Below are positions 52,432 to 59,863 of a DNA stretch of 64,000 bases, one piece after another. The position numbers were made by a program, and so were the translations under genes. Origin of the DNA: Planctomycetales bacterium (GTDB lineage: Bacteria > Planctomycetota > SZUA-567). Every line of letters starts with the position of its first letter. Within the stretch, counting starts at the first letter, position 1. Where the stretch lies: positions 21,312 through 85,311 of the forward strand of contig BNUQ01000007.1 of the NCBI GenBank assembly GCA_025997475.1. Direction: 5' to 3'. The notes under the pieces were generated by a model that saw nothing but the letters and a program-made list of their open reading frames with translations, made no database searches and was not told the DNA's origin.

Positions 52432-52656
52432 CTATTCGGCCGTTTGGTCAATCTCGTAGATGGCGTCGGCTTTGGCACTCTGCGCGGCGATGGACAAAAT
52501 GTCCTGAATGTGATACGCCCGCGCCGTGTCCGTGTGCCGCCGCGTCGTGCCGAGCAACGCCGTCGTTATCATTATCAGCGCCACCGCTAACGCCACCGCG
52601 ACAATGACGGCGATGCCCTGCTCGCTTCGGCGAACGTTCGTTTTGCGGGTGTTCAT
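52432..52656 (-). CDS. Short pilin-like membrane protein (PilX-type N-terminus)
   Basis: 74 residues. After a polar head (MNTRKTNVRRSEQG) comes a single hydrophobic helix IAVIVAVALAVALIMITTAL and a soluble tail (TRRHTDTARAYHIQDILSIA). The SEQGIAVIVAVALAV start is like type IV pilus PilX or minor pseudopilins. AAGGAGTCCTCCG precedes the ATG; this leader and the helix resemble those of the 1025-residue protein at 35 kb. The tail is very short for a pilin, so it may be a truncated or specialised member. Confidence 0.72.
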   Translation of the reverse strand: MNTRKTNVRRSEQGIAVIVAVALAVALIMITTALLGTTRRHTDTARAYHIQDILSIAAQSAKADAIYEIDQTAE

Positions 52657-52677
52657 CGGAGGACTCCTTATAAAAAA

Positions 52678-52768
52678 GAGTTTAGAGTTGAGAGCGTGGA
52701 GTTTTATTTTTTAAGACGCGCGAAGCGCAACCACGGCTGAACTCTAAACTCTGAACTCTAAACTCTCG
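52678..52768. repeat. Heptamer-arm palindrome, AGAGTTT type
   Basis: Left arm GAGTTTAGAGTTGAGAG, right arm CTGAACTCTAAACTCTGAAC and more. Core TTTTTTAAGACGCGCGAAGC. It lies upstream of the pilin-like gene. Confidence 0.86.
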
Positions 52769-52851
52769 TCTTTTGCGCGGCAGGAATTGTAAAATCCTCC
52801 GCGCCGCTAAGCCAGCGATAACGACGCGAGAGGCGCGAGAAAATGGGAAAA
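52716..52851. repeat. 135-bp upstream segment shared with 40829-40963, copy B
   Basis: Same unique part GGAATTGTAAAATCCTCCGC and AAGCCAGCGATAACGACGCG, in the same orientation relative to the downstream gene. Confidence 0.85.
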
Positions 52852-52903
52852 AAGCCGTAGTCGCGCGGGACGGACGGCACGGGTTATCGGTCGATTAAAC
52901 GGT

Positions 52904-53064
52904 AGACCTGTTCGATAACCAAGAGCGAGCAAATTTTCGGGTCTAATTTTCCGTCCCGCAAGGAAAAATGACGAAGCAATACCGAGAGTATTGCAAGGAA
53001 TTTTGACGTAGCGGGACGAAAAATTAACCGAAAAGATGCCGCGAATTGGTTGTCGAACAGGTCT
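52904..53064. mobile_element. 161-bp fold-back MITE, copy 4
   Basis: Ends AGACCTGTTCGATAACC and GGTTGTCGAACAGGTCT; central CAATACCGAGAGTATTG. It ends 12 bases after the nuclease gene's stop (the gene reads towards it). Confidence 0.85.
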
Positions 53065-53075
53065 GGTATAAAAAA

Positions 53076-53522
53076 TCACCGCCGCCGCGCGTCTTTTTTC
53101 TGCCAGCCGCGGTCGCGGATGTAGTCCGAAGCGTCGATGCCGCCGGGCAAAATTAGGCGGACCAACCAGCGGTCGTATCGGTCTTTGCCTTGCGGCAGGA
53201 CGCGCACTTCGCGGTTGATAAAAGTTTTCAGCCACTCGCCGGCGGCGTAAGCGCTCGGCGGCAGGTCGGGGATGGCGCGCCACTCGCCGTCTTGGAACCG
53301 CCAAATTTCCGGCGTGTCGATGCCAAGCAAGCGGCACCGTCCGAAACCGCTAACCGTAACCGTGTCGCCGTCCTGCACTTCCGTCAAAAGCGTCCGCCGC
53401 GGCGCGCGAAATCCCTCGTCAAACGCCAGCCGATAAACGCCGAGCGCCGCCAACAGCGCCAGCGCCCCGCGCCGCCACCACCGACGATATTTGCCGTAGA
53501 AATTTGGCGCGCGGCGGAGCAT
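53076..53522 (-). CDS. Membrane-anchored thermonuclease-family protein
   Basis: 148 residues. A basic head and one membrane helix (RRGALALLAALGVYRLAF, about 17-34) tether a staphylococcal-nuclease fold. Key residues are visible: LTEVQDGDTVTVSGFGRCRL with Asp for Ca and the first Arg, GIDTPE with the catalytic Glu, and DRYDRWLVRLILPGG with the second Arg. Such enzymes cut DNA and RNA. It is followed by a MITE and preceded by a palindromic spacer; no partner gene is obvious. Confidence 0.86.
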   Translation of the reverse strand: MLRRAPNFYGKYRRWWRRGALALLAALGVYRLAFDEGFRAPRRTLLTEVQDGDTVTVSGFGRCRLLGIDTPEIWRFQDGEWRAIPDLPPSAYAAGEWLKTFINREVRVLPQGKDRYDRWLVRLILPGGIDASDYIRDRGWQKKDARRR

Positions 53523-53529
53523 CTTGATA

Positions 53530-53584
53530 AAGGGGTTTGAGATTTTTAAGGGGCTTAAGATTCTTAAGAATCTTAAACCCCTTT
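53530..53584. repeat. Imperfect 55-bp palindrome
   Basis: AAAGGGGTTTGAGATTTTTA pairs with TTAAGAATCTTAAACCCCTT. It lies between the nuclease and MshEN-domain genes and could end transcription of the latter. Confidence 0.72.
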
Positions 53585-53621
53585 CGCCGGAGTCCGCATT
53601 TTTGGCGCCGGATTCGGCGGA

Positions 53622-54659
53622 TTATCCCGCCTCCGGCAGGCGTAGCGCCGGAATCGACAAGCCGTCGGTCAGCGCCGCCAACCAGCGTTTTTCGGGCGCG
53701 ACCGTGTTGTCCTGTTGGATACTTTCGGCGTAGCGCGCCGACACCGGAATCGCGTCCACCATCGACAGCCGCCGCATCAGCGCGTCTTTATCGAGCGACA
53801 TCATTCCGCCGCCCGTCGGCGTCGCGACTTCCGTCAGCGGCTCGACCTGCACTTCAAACGGAATCGGTTCGTCGTCCGCCGGCGTTTCGTGGACCACCAC
53901 CGACGACGGTTTGACCGGCGCGGACGCCGGTTTCGGCGCGGGTCTCGCGGTCGGCGCTTCGATGATTTCTTCGACGACTTCAACCGGCGAACCGTCGCCA
54001 TACCAGCGGGCAATCGCGTTTTTAATATCGACGACCGAAGCGTCGAAAGTTTTCAGTTGGCAATTGGTTTTCGTCCGCACGTCGTTTTTCGCCACCGCGT
54101 CCAAAACGTTGCTCATCGCCAAGCACAACTGATTGCCGAACAACTCAAACGGCACGAGCCGATGCTCTTCGCACACCGCTTGCTCCAACAACGCGAGCGC
54201 CTGCGGGTCGGGCTCCAACGTGTTCAGGTTAATCGTCGTTACGATGTGCTGTTGCTTCAACGCGGCGGCGATATCGTCCTGCTCCGCCCAGCCCTTTTTC
54301 CGCAGGACTTGCCCTAACGGCAGACCGCTTTCTTTTTGCTCGGCGAGCGCCTGATTCAGCACGTCTTCGGTCAATTTGCCGTTTTTAATCAACAGTTGAC
54401 CAAGATATTTGCCGGGGTTGGCGGCGCGAATTTTCCGCGCGCCCGCATCCGCCGCCGCGGGCGCCGGCGCGACCGCTTTGCTCGGCAAACGCCGCGCGTG
54501 CACCAATTGCCGCGCGTCCTGTAAGCGTTGCGATTTGCTTCCCGCCGTAGGCGCGGCGCGGCGAACGGTTACCGACGACGCTTTGCGCTCACTCGCCGCC
54601 GGCGCGACCGGCGCGACTTCCGCCGGTTTTTTCTTGCTCATAAAATCAAACATTCCCAT
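53622..54659 (-). CDS. GspE/PilB N-terminal (MshEN) domain protein without ATPase
   Basis: 345 residues. An Ala/Lys/Arg-rich head to about residue 85 precedes the MshEN fold: KYLGQLLIKNGKLTEDVLNQ, ALAEQKESGLPLGQVLRKKG, then YLAxxx-like LALLEQAVCEEHRLVPFELF and LCLAMSNVLDAVAKNDV. This domain opens type II secretion and type IV pilus ATPases and binds cyclic-di-GMP in some. No Walker motifs follow; instead there is a Pro/Ala/Val-rich tail. It may be a regulator tied to the pilin-like proteins in this region, but that is inferred. Confidence 0.82.
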   Translation of the reverse strand: MGMFDFMSKKKPAEVAPVAPAASERKASSVTVRRAAPTAGSKSQRLQDARQLVHARRLPSKAVAPAPAAADAGARKIRAANPGKYLGQLLIKNGKLTEDVLNQALAEQKESGLPLGQVLRKKGWAEQDDIAAALKQQHIVTTINLNTLEPDPQALALLEQAVCEEHRLVPFELFGNQLCLAMSNVLDAVAKNDVRTKTNCQLKTFDASVVDIKNAIARWYGDGSPVEVVEEIIEAPTARPAPKPASAPVKPSSVVVHETPADDEPIPFEVQVEPLTEVATPTGGGMMSLDKDALMRRLSMVDAIPVSARYAESIQQDNTVAPEKRWLAALTDGLSIPALRLPEAG

Positions 54660-54680
54660 TTTTTACCTCACTTTTGTTGG

Positions 54681-54706
54681 GCAATTAACAATTAACAGTT
54701 AACAAC
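54681..54706. repeat. Single ATTAACA array arm
   Basis: ATTAACA, ATTAACA, GTTAACA units between the MshEN gene start and the hairpin-rich repeat copy B. Confidence 0.75.
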
Positions 54707-54730
54707 TCATGTTACGCTCGCCAAGAAATC

Positions 54731-55030
54731 GTAACTGACTTGACAAAAATAAAATCCTTAAAAAACGCCGTAGGCGTTTAATTTGAATAACGTCAAGCGA
54801 CACGTTCTATCGTCGCGCCGGTCGGGGATAACGCCGCCCGATGACTTAACCCCGAGAGGGGTTCAACAAATAGTTCAACCCCTTCGGGGTTGAGATTGAC
54901 GAGGACGTTTTCCCCGAGTTGCGCGGCGGAAAAGCATCGCCGCTCCACTCGGGGTTATTCACATTAAGCCCCGGTCGGGGCTTTTAGCGGACCCGTCCGC
55001 CGAGGCGGAGTTGATGATGACAAAATCGCG
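54731..55030. repeat. ~300-bp hairpin-rich repeat, copy B (inverted relative to copy A)
   Basis: Reverse complement of 34675-34961 with scattered changes. AACCCCGAGAGGGGTT here versus AACCCCGAAGGGGTT there; the CCCCGACC arm is lost; 13 bases (CCCGTCCGCCGAG) are added. No gene. It fills the spacer 54660-55142. Confidence 0.88.
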
Positions 55031-55039
55031 TAACCTGAG

Positions 55040-55139
55040 TTCACAATTAAAAATCGTGGAGTTTAATTGTTATTTCGCGAAGCGATTTTGACGGTCAAAT
55101 TCCACAATTGTCAATTGTTAATTGTTAATTGTTAATTGG
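55040..55139. repeat. Heptamer-arm palindrome, ATTAACA type, next to the STAS gene
   Basis: Short left arm (CACAATTAAAAATCGTGG), long right arm TTGTCAATTGTTAATTGTTA. Core GTTATTTCGCGAAGCGATTT. Confidence 0.84.
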
Positions 55140-55142
55140 TTT

Positions 55143-56075
55143 TCAGCCGAGATTTTTTTGCAACGAGAGCAACGTGCCGCTACTTAACGAGGTGATTTCG
55201 GCGTGGTCGAAACCGAGTTGCCCGCCGTTGAAATCGTCGCCGGAGTATTGCTCGCCCACCGTGTAAAGTTGGACGTTCAACTTTTTATTGTTGACGAACG
55301 CCAGCACCCGAAAAGTGGCGTTGGCGCGCTTCGGCGAAGCGCAGGCGGTTTTCATTTTCAACAAAATCGCGGCGAAATTGTCGATGAGTTCTTTCGCCGC
55401 CGTCGTCGGCAAACCGGATTTCATACCGTGCGTCGCGACCAAGGCGCCGGCGTGTTTGAAATACGCCGTTTCGCCGGGGATGTCGATTTCGAGCGCCACG
55501 GTTTGACTCGCCGCCGCGGTCTCGGTCGAGCGCTGATGTTCGTCGTAACGAATAAGCGCGTGGCAACGCGGACAAACGTAATCGCCCGTCGTGGTGAAAA
55601 TCAAATCCGCGCCGCAGTTGCCGCAAGCGTAAGTGCCGCCGTGCTGACCGACCGCCGCTTCCGACCCTTCGTCGAGATGCGCCTGCACGGTCGAGCCGCC
55701 CGCGTCGCCCGCGCCGGTCAGCGCGGCGAGCGCCTGCGCCTCCGTGCCGACGATGGCGAAGAACGCCTCCAACCCGAACATTTCCAAAATCACCGAAATT
55801 TTCGGCGGCACGTTCATCAGCGCCAAGCCGCCGCCGTTCTCCGTCAAGCGGTCGCTGGACTGCACCAAAATGCCTAAACCCGTCGAATTGATGTATTTCA
55901 ACTCGCCGCAGTCGATAATGGCATACTTGCAATCCGCCGCCAACAAGTCGTCGAACATCGCGTCAAACGTGTCAATCGTCGATGGGTCGATACTGCCATC
56001 GACCACCGCCACCATCGCGTCTTTGCCGTCGGGACTGCTTACTTTGCGGACTTCATACTTCAGTTGTGTGCTCAC
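55143..56075 (-). CDS. STAS-domain protein with zinc ribbon (anti-anti-sigma type)
   Basis: 310 residues. The first 110 form a STAS fold as in SpoIIAA/RsbV: MVAVVDGSIDPSTIDTFDAM, YAIIDCGELKYINSTGLGIL with the phospho-accepting Ser of NSTGLG, and LALMNVPPKISVILEMFGLE. A zinc ribbon (YACGNCGADL and YVCPRCHALI, about 150-175) and a C-terminal region to 310 follow (VALEIDIPGETAYFKHAGAL, KELIDNFAAILLKMKTACAS); this last part is not one I recognise. The HATPase protein next to it is probably the kinase of the pair. No sigma factor lies close by. Confidence 0.86.
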   Translation of the reverse strand: MSTQLKYEVRKVSSPDGKDAMVAVVDGSIDPSTIDTFDAMFDDLLAADCKYAIIDCGELKYINSTGLGILVQSSDRLTENGGGLALMNVPPKISVILEMFGLEAFFAIVGTEAQALAALTGAGDAGGSTVQAHLDEGSEAAVGQHGGTYACGNCGADLIFTTTGDYVCPRCHALIRYDEHQRSTETAAASQTVALEIDIPGETAYFKHAGALVATHGMKSGLPTTAAKELIDNFAAILLKMKTACASPKRANATFRVLAFVNNKKLNVQLYTVGEQYSGDDFNGGQLGFDHAEITSLSSGTLLSLQKNLG

Positions 56076-56130
56076 GGGACTACCCCCCTCTCAATAATAT
56101 ACCTGCTTAATAACCTACGCTTATTTCAGT

Positions 56131-56223
56131 TTTTAGAGTTGAGTGTTTAGAGTTTAGTTAATGGAGTTATTTTCAATAACGCGCGAAGCGCGACCTCCGC
56201 TAAACTCTAAACTCTTAACTCTT
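56131..56223. repeat. Heptamer-arm palindrome, AGAGTTT type, between STAS and HATPase genes
   Basis: Left arm TTTTAGAGTTGAGTGTTTAG, right arm CTAAACTCTAAACTCTTAAC. Core GGAGTTATTTTCAATAACGC then GCGAAGCG. Confidence 0.88.
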
Positions 56224-57306
56224 ATTTTGCGGTTTCAGAAACTTCGTCAAAATCACCGTGTTGCCGGAGGGACTGTATTCGAGTTTGTCGAGCGATTTCA
56301 GCATCAGCGTCATTCCCAAGCCGCCGCGTTTGCCTTCGCGCGTCCGCTGACGGGACAACGTTACCGCGTCGGCGGAAAAACGGGTGTTGAGTAAATTCGC
56401 GCTGTCGAAACCGGGTCCGGGGTCTTTGATGGTGATGGTGATTTTCTGGCTGTCGAGGACGTAATCGACTTTGAGTAGCGCGTTCGGAATGTCGCGGCAA
56501 CCGTGGCGCGCCGAGTTGTCCAACGCCTCGCGAAACGCCATCACCACGCTCAAAGTTCCCTCTTCGCTGAGCGTCGCCTGCCGCGCCAATTCCTCAATCA
56601 AGTCGGCGGCGACCTGCTGATTGACAAACGGCGGCGGCAACGTCATCGAAACCGTTTGGAGAAAATACCGGTGTTCGCCCCGCACCCGCGTAATCTCGCC
56701 GTCAATCGTCTCGTTCAATTGTCGGTCGTCAAACGGCTCGGTCAGCGTCGCGTCGGCGGCGATGAGCAAACCGTCGTAAGCCGGTTTTTCGTCCGTCTGA
56801 TAAATCACGATGAGCGCAATGGCGTTGCGCGTCCGGTCGATTTTCAGCCACTGCCGCAACGCCGGCAAATCGGGATTAGCCGCTTCGACCACCACCGCGG
56901 CAAGCGGGTGACGGTCTAATTCCTGCGTCAAGCCCTCGACGCCGACAACCGTCGCCACCTCGCGCCCGTCGCCGCGCAACCGCCGCTCAAAAATTTTGGC
57001 AAAGGCGGTAACTTTATCCACCGCAAACGCAATCGGCAATTGCTCCTCCCCGCTCACCGCTTTGCGCCGGCGATGACGCGCCAGCAACAAATCCGGCAAC
57101 GGCGTGATTTTAATCGCGTCTTTCTCCGCGTCGTCGTCCGCGGTCTTGCCGCCGACTTTGACGCGCAATAAATTGAACAAATCGGCGGAATCGCCGGCAA
57201 ACAGCGCGTCCTTGACCAATTCGCCGGCGAGCGTCAGAACGGTTTGCGGCGACGCCAGTTCCCCCAATTCGGCGGCTATCTTTTTTGACAATTCGGCGCT
57301 GGTCAT
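56215..57306 (-). CDS. RsbW-like serine kinase/anti-sigma with N-terminal sensory region
   Basis: About 363 residues from ATG 57306 (GGGGACTTCCG before it; 17 codons upstream come from repeat sequence). The N-terminal 230 residues contain a receiver-like stretch (LAAVVVEAANPDLPALRQWL, LIVIYQTDEKPAYDGLL) but no clear phospho-site. The C-terminal HATPase has SVVMAFREALDNSARHGCRD (N-box), TITIKDPGPGFDSANLL and GKRGGLGMTLMLKSLDKLEY. It should phosphorylate or sequester the neighbouring STAS protein. Its plan is like that of the regulator at 7.3 kb. Confidence 0.85.
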   Translation of the reverse strand: MTSAELSKKIAAELGELASPQTVLTLAGELVKDALFAGDSADLFNLLRVKVGGKTADDDAEKDAIKITPLPDLLLARHRRRKAVSGEEQLPIAFAVDKVTAFAKIFERRLRGDGREVATVVGVEGLTQELDRHPLAAVVVEAANPDLPALRQWLKIDRTRNAIALIVIYQTDEKPAYDGLLIAADATLTEPFDDRQLNETIDGEITRVRGEHRYFLQTVSMTLPPPFVNQQVAADLIEELARQATLSEEGTLSVVMAFREALDNSARHGCRDIPNALLKVDYVLDSQKITITIKDPGPGFDSANLLNTRFSADAVTLSRQRTREGKRGGLGMTLMLKSLDKLEYSPSGNTVILTKFLKPQNKS

Positions 57307-57326
57307 CGGAAGTCCCCGATAGGATT

Positions 57327-57395
57327 TAGAAGTTAGGGAAACGGGGGAGTTGCGCAAAAAAAATCGGTTCCCTTTTCCCTAATCCCTTTTCCCGG
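57327..57395. repeat. Heptamer-like array, GGGAAAA type
   Basis: Left arm AAGTTAGGGAAACGGGGGAG, right arm complement GGGAAAA, GGGATTA, GGGAAAA, GGGAACC with a strict period of 7. Core GGGGGAGTTGCGC. It precedes the HATPase gene. Confidence 0.72.
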
Positions 57396-57448
57396 TGTTT
57401 TAATTTCGCGTTCGCGTTATGTAATTACCCGTTTGACCATAAATCGTT

Positions 57449-58408
57449 TTATTTTTTTTCCTGCGCCGTTGCCTTCGCCGCTTCCGCTTGAAAGTATTCG
57501 ACCGTCCGCCGCAAGCCCTCGCGCCGTTTGACGCGCGGTTCCCAATCAAGAAGCCGACGGGCTTTGGCGATATCGGGACAACGCAATTTCGGGTCGTCCG
57601 GCGGCAACGGCTGAAAAACGATTTCGCTTTTACTGCCGGTCAATTCGATGATTTCCCGCGCGAACGCCAACATCGAGACCTCTTCGGGATTGCCGATGTT
57701 GACCGGCGTAACTTCGTCGGAATGGAGCAAGCGCCAAACGCCTTCGACTAAATCATCGACATATTGAAAACTGCGCGTCTGCGAGCCGTCGCCGTAAACG
57801 GTCAGCGGTTCGCCGCGCAACGCCTGCGCCATAAACGTCGGTAGCGCCCGCCCGTCGTCGAGCCGCATCCGCGGACCGTAAGTGTTGAAAATCCGCGCCA
57901 ACCGCGTTTCGACTTGCCGCTCGCGATGATACGTCATCGTCAGCGCTTCGGCAAAACGTTTGGCTTCGTCATAGACGCTCCGTTGACCAATCGGATTGAC
58001 GTTGCCCCAGTAATCTTCGTTTTGCGGATTAACCAACGGGTCGCCGTAACATTCGCTGGTCGAGGCGTGCAAAAAACGCGCGCCGTTTTTCCGCGCCAAT
58101 TCCAACGCCGAGCGCGCGCCGAGCGCGCCGACCATCAACGTTTCAAGCGGCAGGCGCAAATAGTCCGGCGGACTGGCGGGACTGGCGAAATTCAGCACAT
58201 AATCAATCGCGCCGGCAATCGGAATCGGCTCGCAAATGTCGTGTTGCAGAAAACTAAAATCGGGATGGGACGCCAAATGTTCGAGGTTGCGGCGGCGTCC
58301 GGTGCAGAGGTTATCGACGGCAACGACGCGCATCCCCGCGGCGAGAAAGCGGTCGCAAAGATAACTGCCCAAAAATCCGGCGCCGCCGGTGATGACTGCG
58401 GTCAACAT
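57449..58408 (-). CDS. UDP-glucuronate decarboxylase-like (UXS) NAD-dependent epimerase
   Basis: 319 residues of the extended SDR family. Nucleotide-binding [18 protein letters not shown] and [16 protein letters not shown], then [40 protein letters not shown] and the catalytic Tyr/Lys in [32 protein letters not shown] and [20 protein letters not shown] complete the UXS signature. UXS enzymes make UDP-xylose from UDP-glucuronate for surface polysaccharides. No glycosyltransferase neighbour in view, so the pathway is open. Confidence 0.9.
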   Translation of the reverse strand: MLTAVITGGAGFLGSYLCDRFLAAGMRVVAVDNLCTGRRRNLEHLASHPDFSFLQHDICEPIPIAGAIDYVLNFASPASPPDYLRLPLETLMVGALGARSALELARKNGARFLHASTSECYGDPLVNPQNEDYWGNVNPIGQRSVYDEAKRFAEALTMTYHRERQVETRLARIFNTYGPRMRLDDGRALPTFMAQALRGEPLTVYGDGSQTRSFQYVDDLVEGVWRLLHSDEVTPVNIGNPEEVSMLAFAREIIELTGSKSEIVFQPLPPDDPKLRCPDIAKARRLLDWEPRVKRREGLRRTVEYFQAEAAKATAQEKK

Positions 58409-58440
58409 TTTTTGCTCCGAAAGACAATTCGTTTAATAAA

Positions 58441-58624
58441 GTTGTTCGATAATCGTCATATTTTCAACCCGTAATGCACTTAAACCATTGACGTTACGAT
58501 AAAAAAGAAACGTAGAAGGCGTTGTCGGGACAGCAAGTTCCTCGGCGAATATAGAGAACCTGATTTTGTCGAAACGATGCCCCCCGATTGCCCGTTTTTA
58601 TTTCGGCGGTTATCGAACAGGTCT
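58441..58624. mobile_element. Diverged element with MITE-like terminal repeats
   Basis: GTTGTTCGATAAT at the left and TTATCGAACAGGTCT at the right, in the order of the 161-bp MITE ends, but the inner 150 bases are unlike it. May be a related or decayed element. No gene in 58409-58653. Confidence 0.55.
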
Positions 58625-58653
58625 ATTAGTAGTTGCCTATCAACCGTTACCCT

Positions 58654-59526
58654 CTAAACGCTCGGTTTATCAAGAGTATTTAACGTCTTGACGCCGCTCG
58701 TTGCGAGCAACGCCGTCATCTGCGAGCGAGCAAGATTGTTCAGTTCCGACACTCTTTCTGCTTGCGATATACCTTTTCCGATATAAAGCGCATTGACGTT
58801 TTCGAGGTTTGCAAGCACGAGCAACTGCTCTATAGTAGCACAATCACGCATATTTCCGCTTTTATCCGCGTTATCTTTACGCCACTCTGCGGCGGTCACA
58901 CCAAATAGCGCGACATTCAGCAAATCAGCTTCGTCAGCATATACAAACGAACGTTGACGCGCCGTAAGTTCCGGCGGAATTAGGTTGTCTCGTATCGCGT
59001 CGGTGTGTATTTTATAATTTACTTTCGCCAAAATCCTCTTTACGTTCCAGTCGAGGGAAATGCGGCTGTTTTCATCGGATTTAAGGCGTTGGTAATCTTT
59101 TATAATGTAAAGCTCAAACTCTGCCGAAATCCACGATGCAAATTTGAACGCTATGTCCTTATGGGCATAAGTGGCGGCGTATCGCCCCTGCTTCGTCGTC
59201 ATACCTATGGCATTAACTGTCTCGACCCACCGTTTGGGTGTGAGGACAAAAGCATTTCGTCCGGCTTCGCGTTCAATTACCTCGAATTCGAGGTAATTGA
59301 AATTCGGATTATGTATGCGCTCCCAAAGACCGAGGAACTCAACAGTGCTACGATTTCGCAGCCAGTTTTGGATAACCTCACTGGGATAATCGGAATTTTT
59401 GTAGCGAGCAATGTCCGTAATGCTGATAAAGTCATCAGCGTTCCCCTGAGAAAGCACCGTAATTTCCGTGCCTTGTGCCGTTATCGTACCTTTGAAAGTT
59501 TTATCCGCCATATTTCTGGAACCCAT
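58654..59526 (-). CDS. KilA-N domain protein
   Basis: 290 residues. The first part (ITVLSQGNADDFISITDIAR, YPSEVIQNWLRNRSTVEFLG, then NAFVLTPKRWVETVNAIGMT and AYAHKDIAFKFASWISAEFE) is a KilA-N DNA-binding domain known from phages and mobile regions. The second half is alpha-helical (LIPPELTARQRSFVYADEAD, LEQLLVLANLENVNALY-like) and unassigned. The DNA is visibly less GC-rich than its neighbours, suggesting transfer. ATG 59526 overlaps the TAA of a short upstream frame (TAATG), which favours this start; ATG 59511 is an alternative. Confidence 0.82.
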   Translation of the reverse strand: MGSRNMADKTFKGTITAQGTEITVLSQGNADDFISITDIARYKNSDYPSEVIQNWLRNRSTVEFLGLWERIHNPNFNYLEFEVIEREAGRNAFVLTPKRWVETVNAIGMTTKQGRYAATYAHKDIAFKFASWISAEFELYIIKDYQRLKSDENSRISLDWNVKRILAKVNYKIHTDAIRDNLIPPELTARQRSFVYADEADLLNVALFGVTAAEWRKDNADKSGNMRDCATIEQLLVLANLENVNALYIGKGISQAERVSELNNLARSQMTALLATSGVKTLNTLDKPSV

Positions 59527-59648
59527 TATTCTTTGGATACAGATTCGCCACTGAGACGGGCATCAATTTTTCTAGCCGTCGAGTCAAGCCATAACGACCG
59601 TGCTGTTCGCAACGTGCCGCAAGCGGTGTCCTGACACTTGAACCGCAT
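59526..59648 (-). CDS. Small Cys-containing frame before the KilA-N gene
   Basis: 40 codons from ATG 59648: MRFKCQDTACGTLRTARSLW and 20 more, ending SGESVSKE. The CQDTAC pair and the basic middle suggest a zinc-ribbon remnant. Its TAA overlaps the next ATG. The frame is open further upstream to a stop near 59.69 kb (LRFGGRG precedes the Met). It may be a degenerate end of a mobile gene. Low certainty. Confidence 0.4.
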   Translation of the reverse strand: MRFKCQDTACGTLRTARSLWLDSTARKIDARLSGESVSKE

Positions 59649-59682
59649 CCCTCGCCCACCAAAGCGCAAAACAGTATATGTA

Positions 59683-59845
59683 GTCGTTTAACTTAAAAAT
59701 TGAACTAAATTTTACTCAAATTAAAAATTAAAAATTACCAATTAAAAATTGTGGTTGTCGCTTCGCTCCGCAATTTTAGTGGAGAGACGCGACTTCCGAT
59801 ATTTTTAATTTTTAATTTGTAATTTTTAATTACGGTATACCGCCT
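59683..59845. repeat. Heptamer-arm palindrome, ATTAAAA type, with outer flanks (occupied site)
   Basis: Outer flanks GTCGTTTAACTTAAAAATTG and TTACGGTATACCGC match the 11.82-kb site. Inner arms: ATTAAAA, ATTAAAA, ATTACCA, ATTAAAA and the complement. Core GTTGTCGCTTCGCTCCGCAA. No gene in 59649-59863. Confidence 0.86.
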
Positions 59846-59863
59846 TTCAACTCTCAACTCTCG

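Noticed and set aside
59005..59634. 209-codon plus-strand frame
   Set aside because: Antisense to the KilA-N gene, whose domain motifs are convincing.
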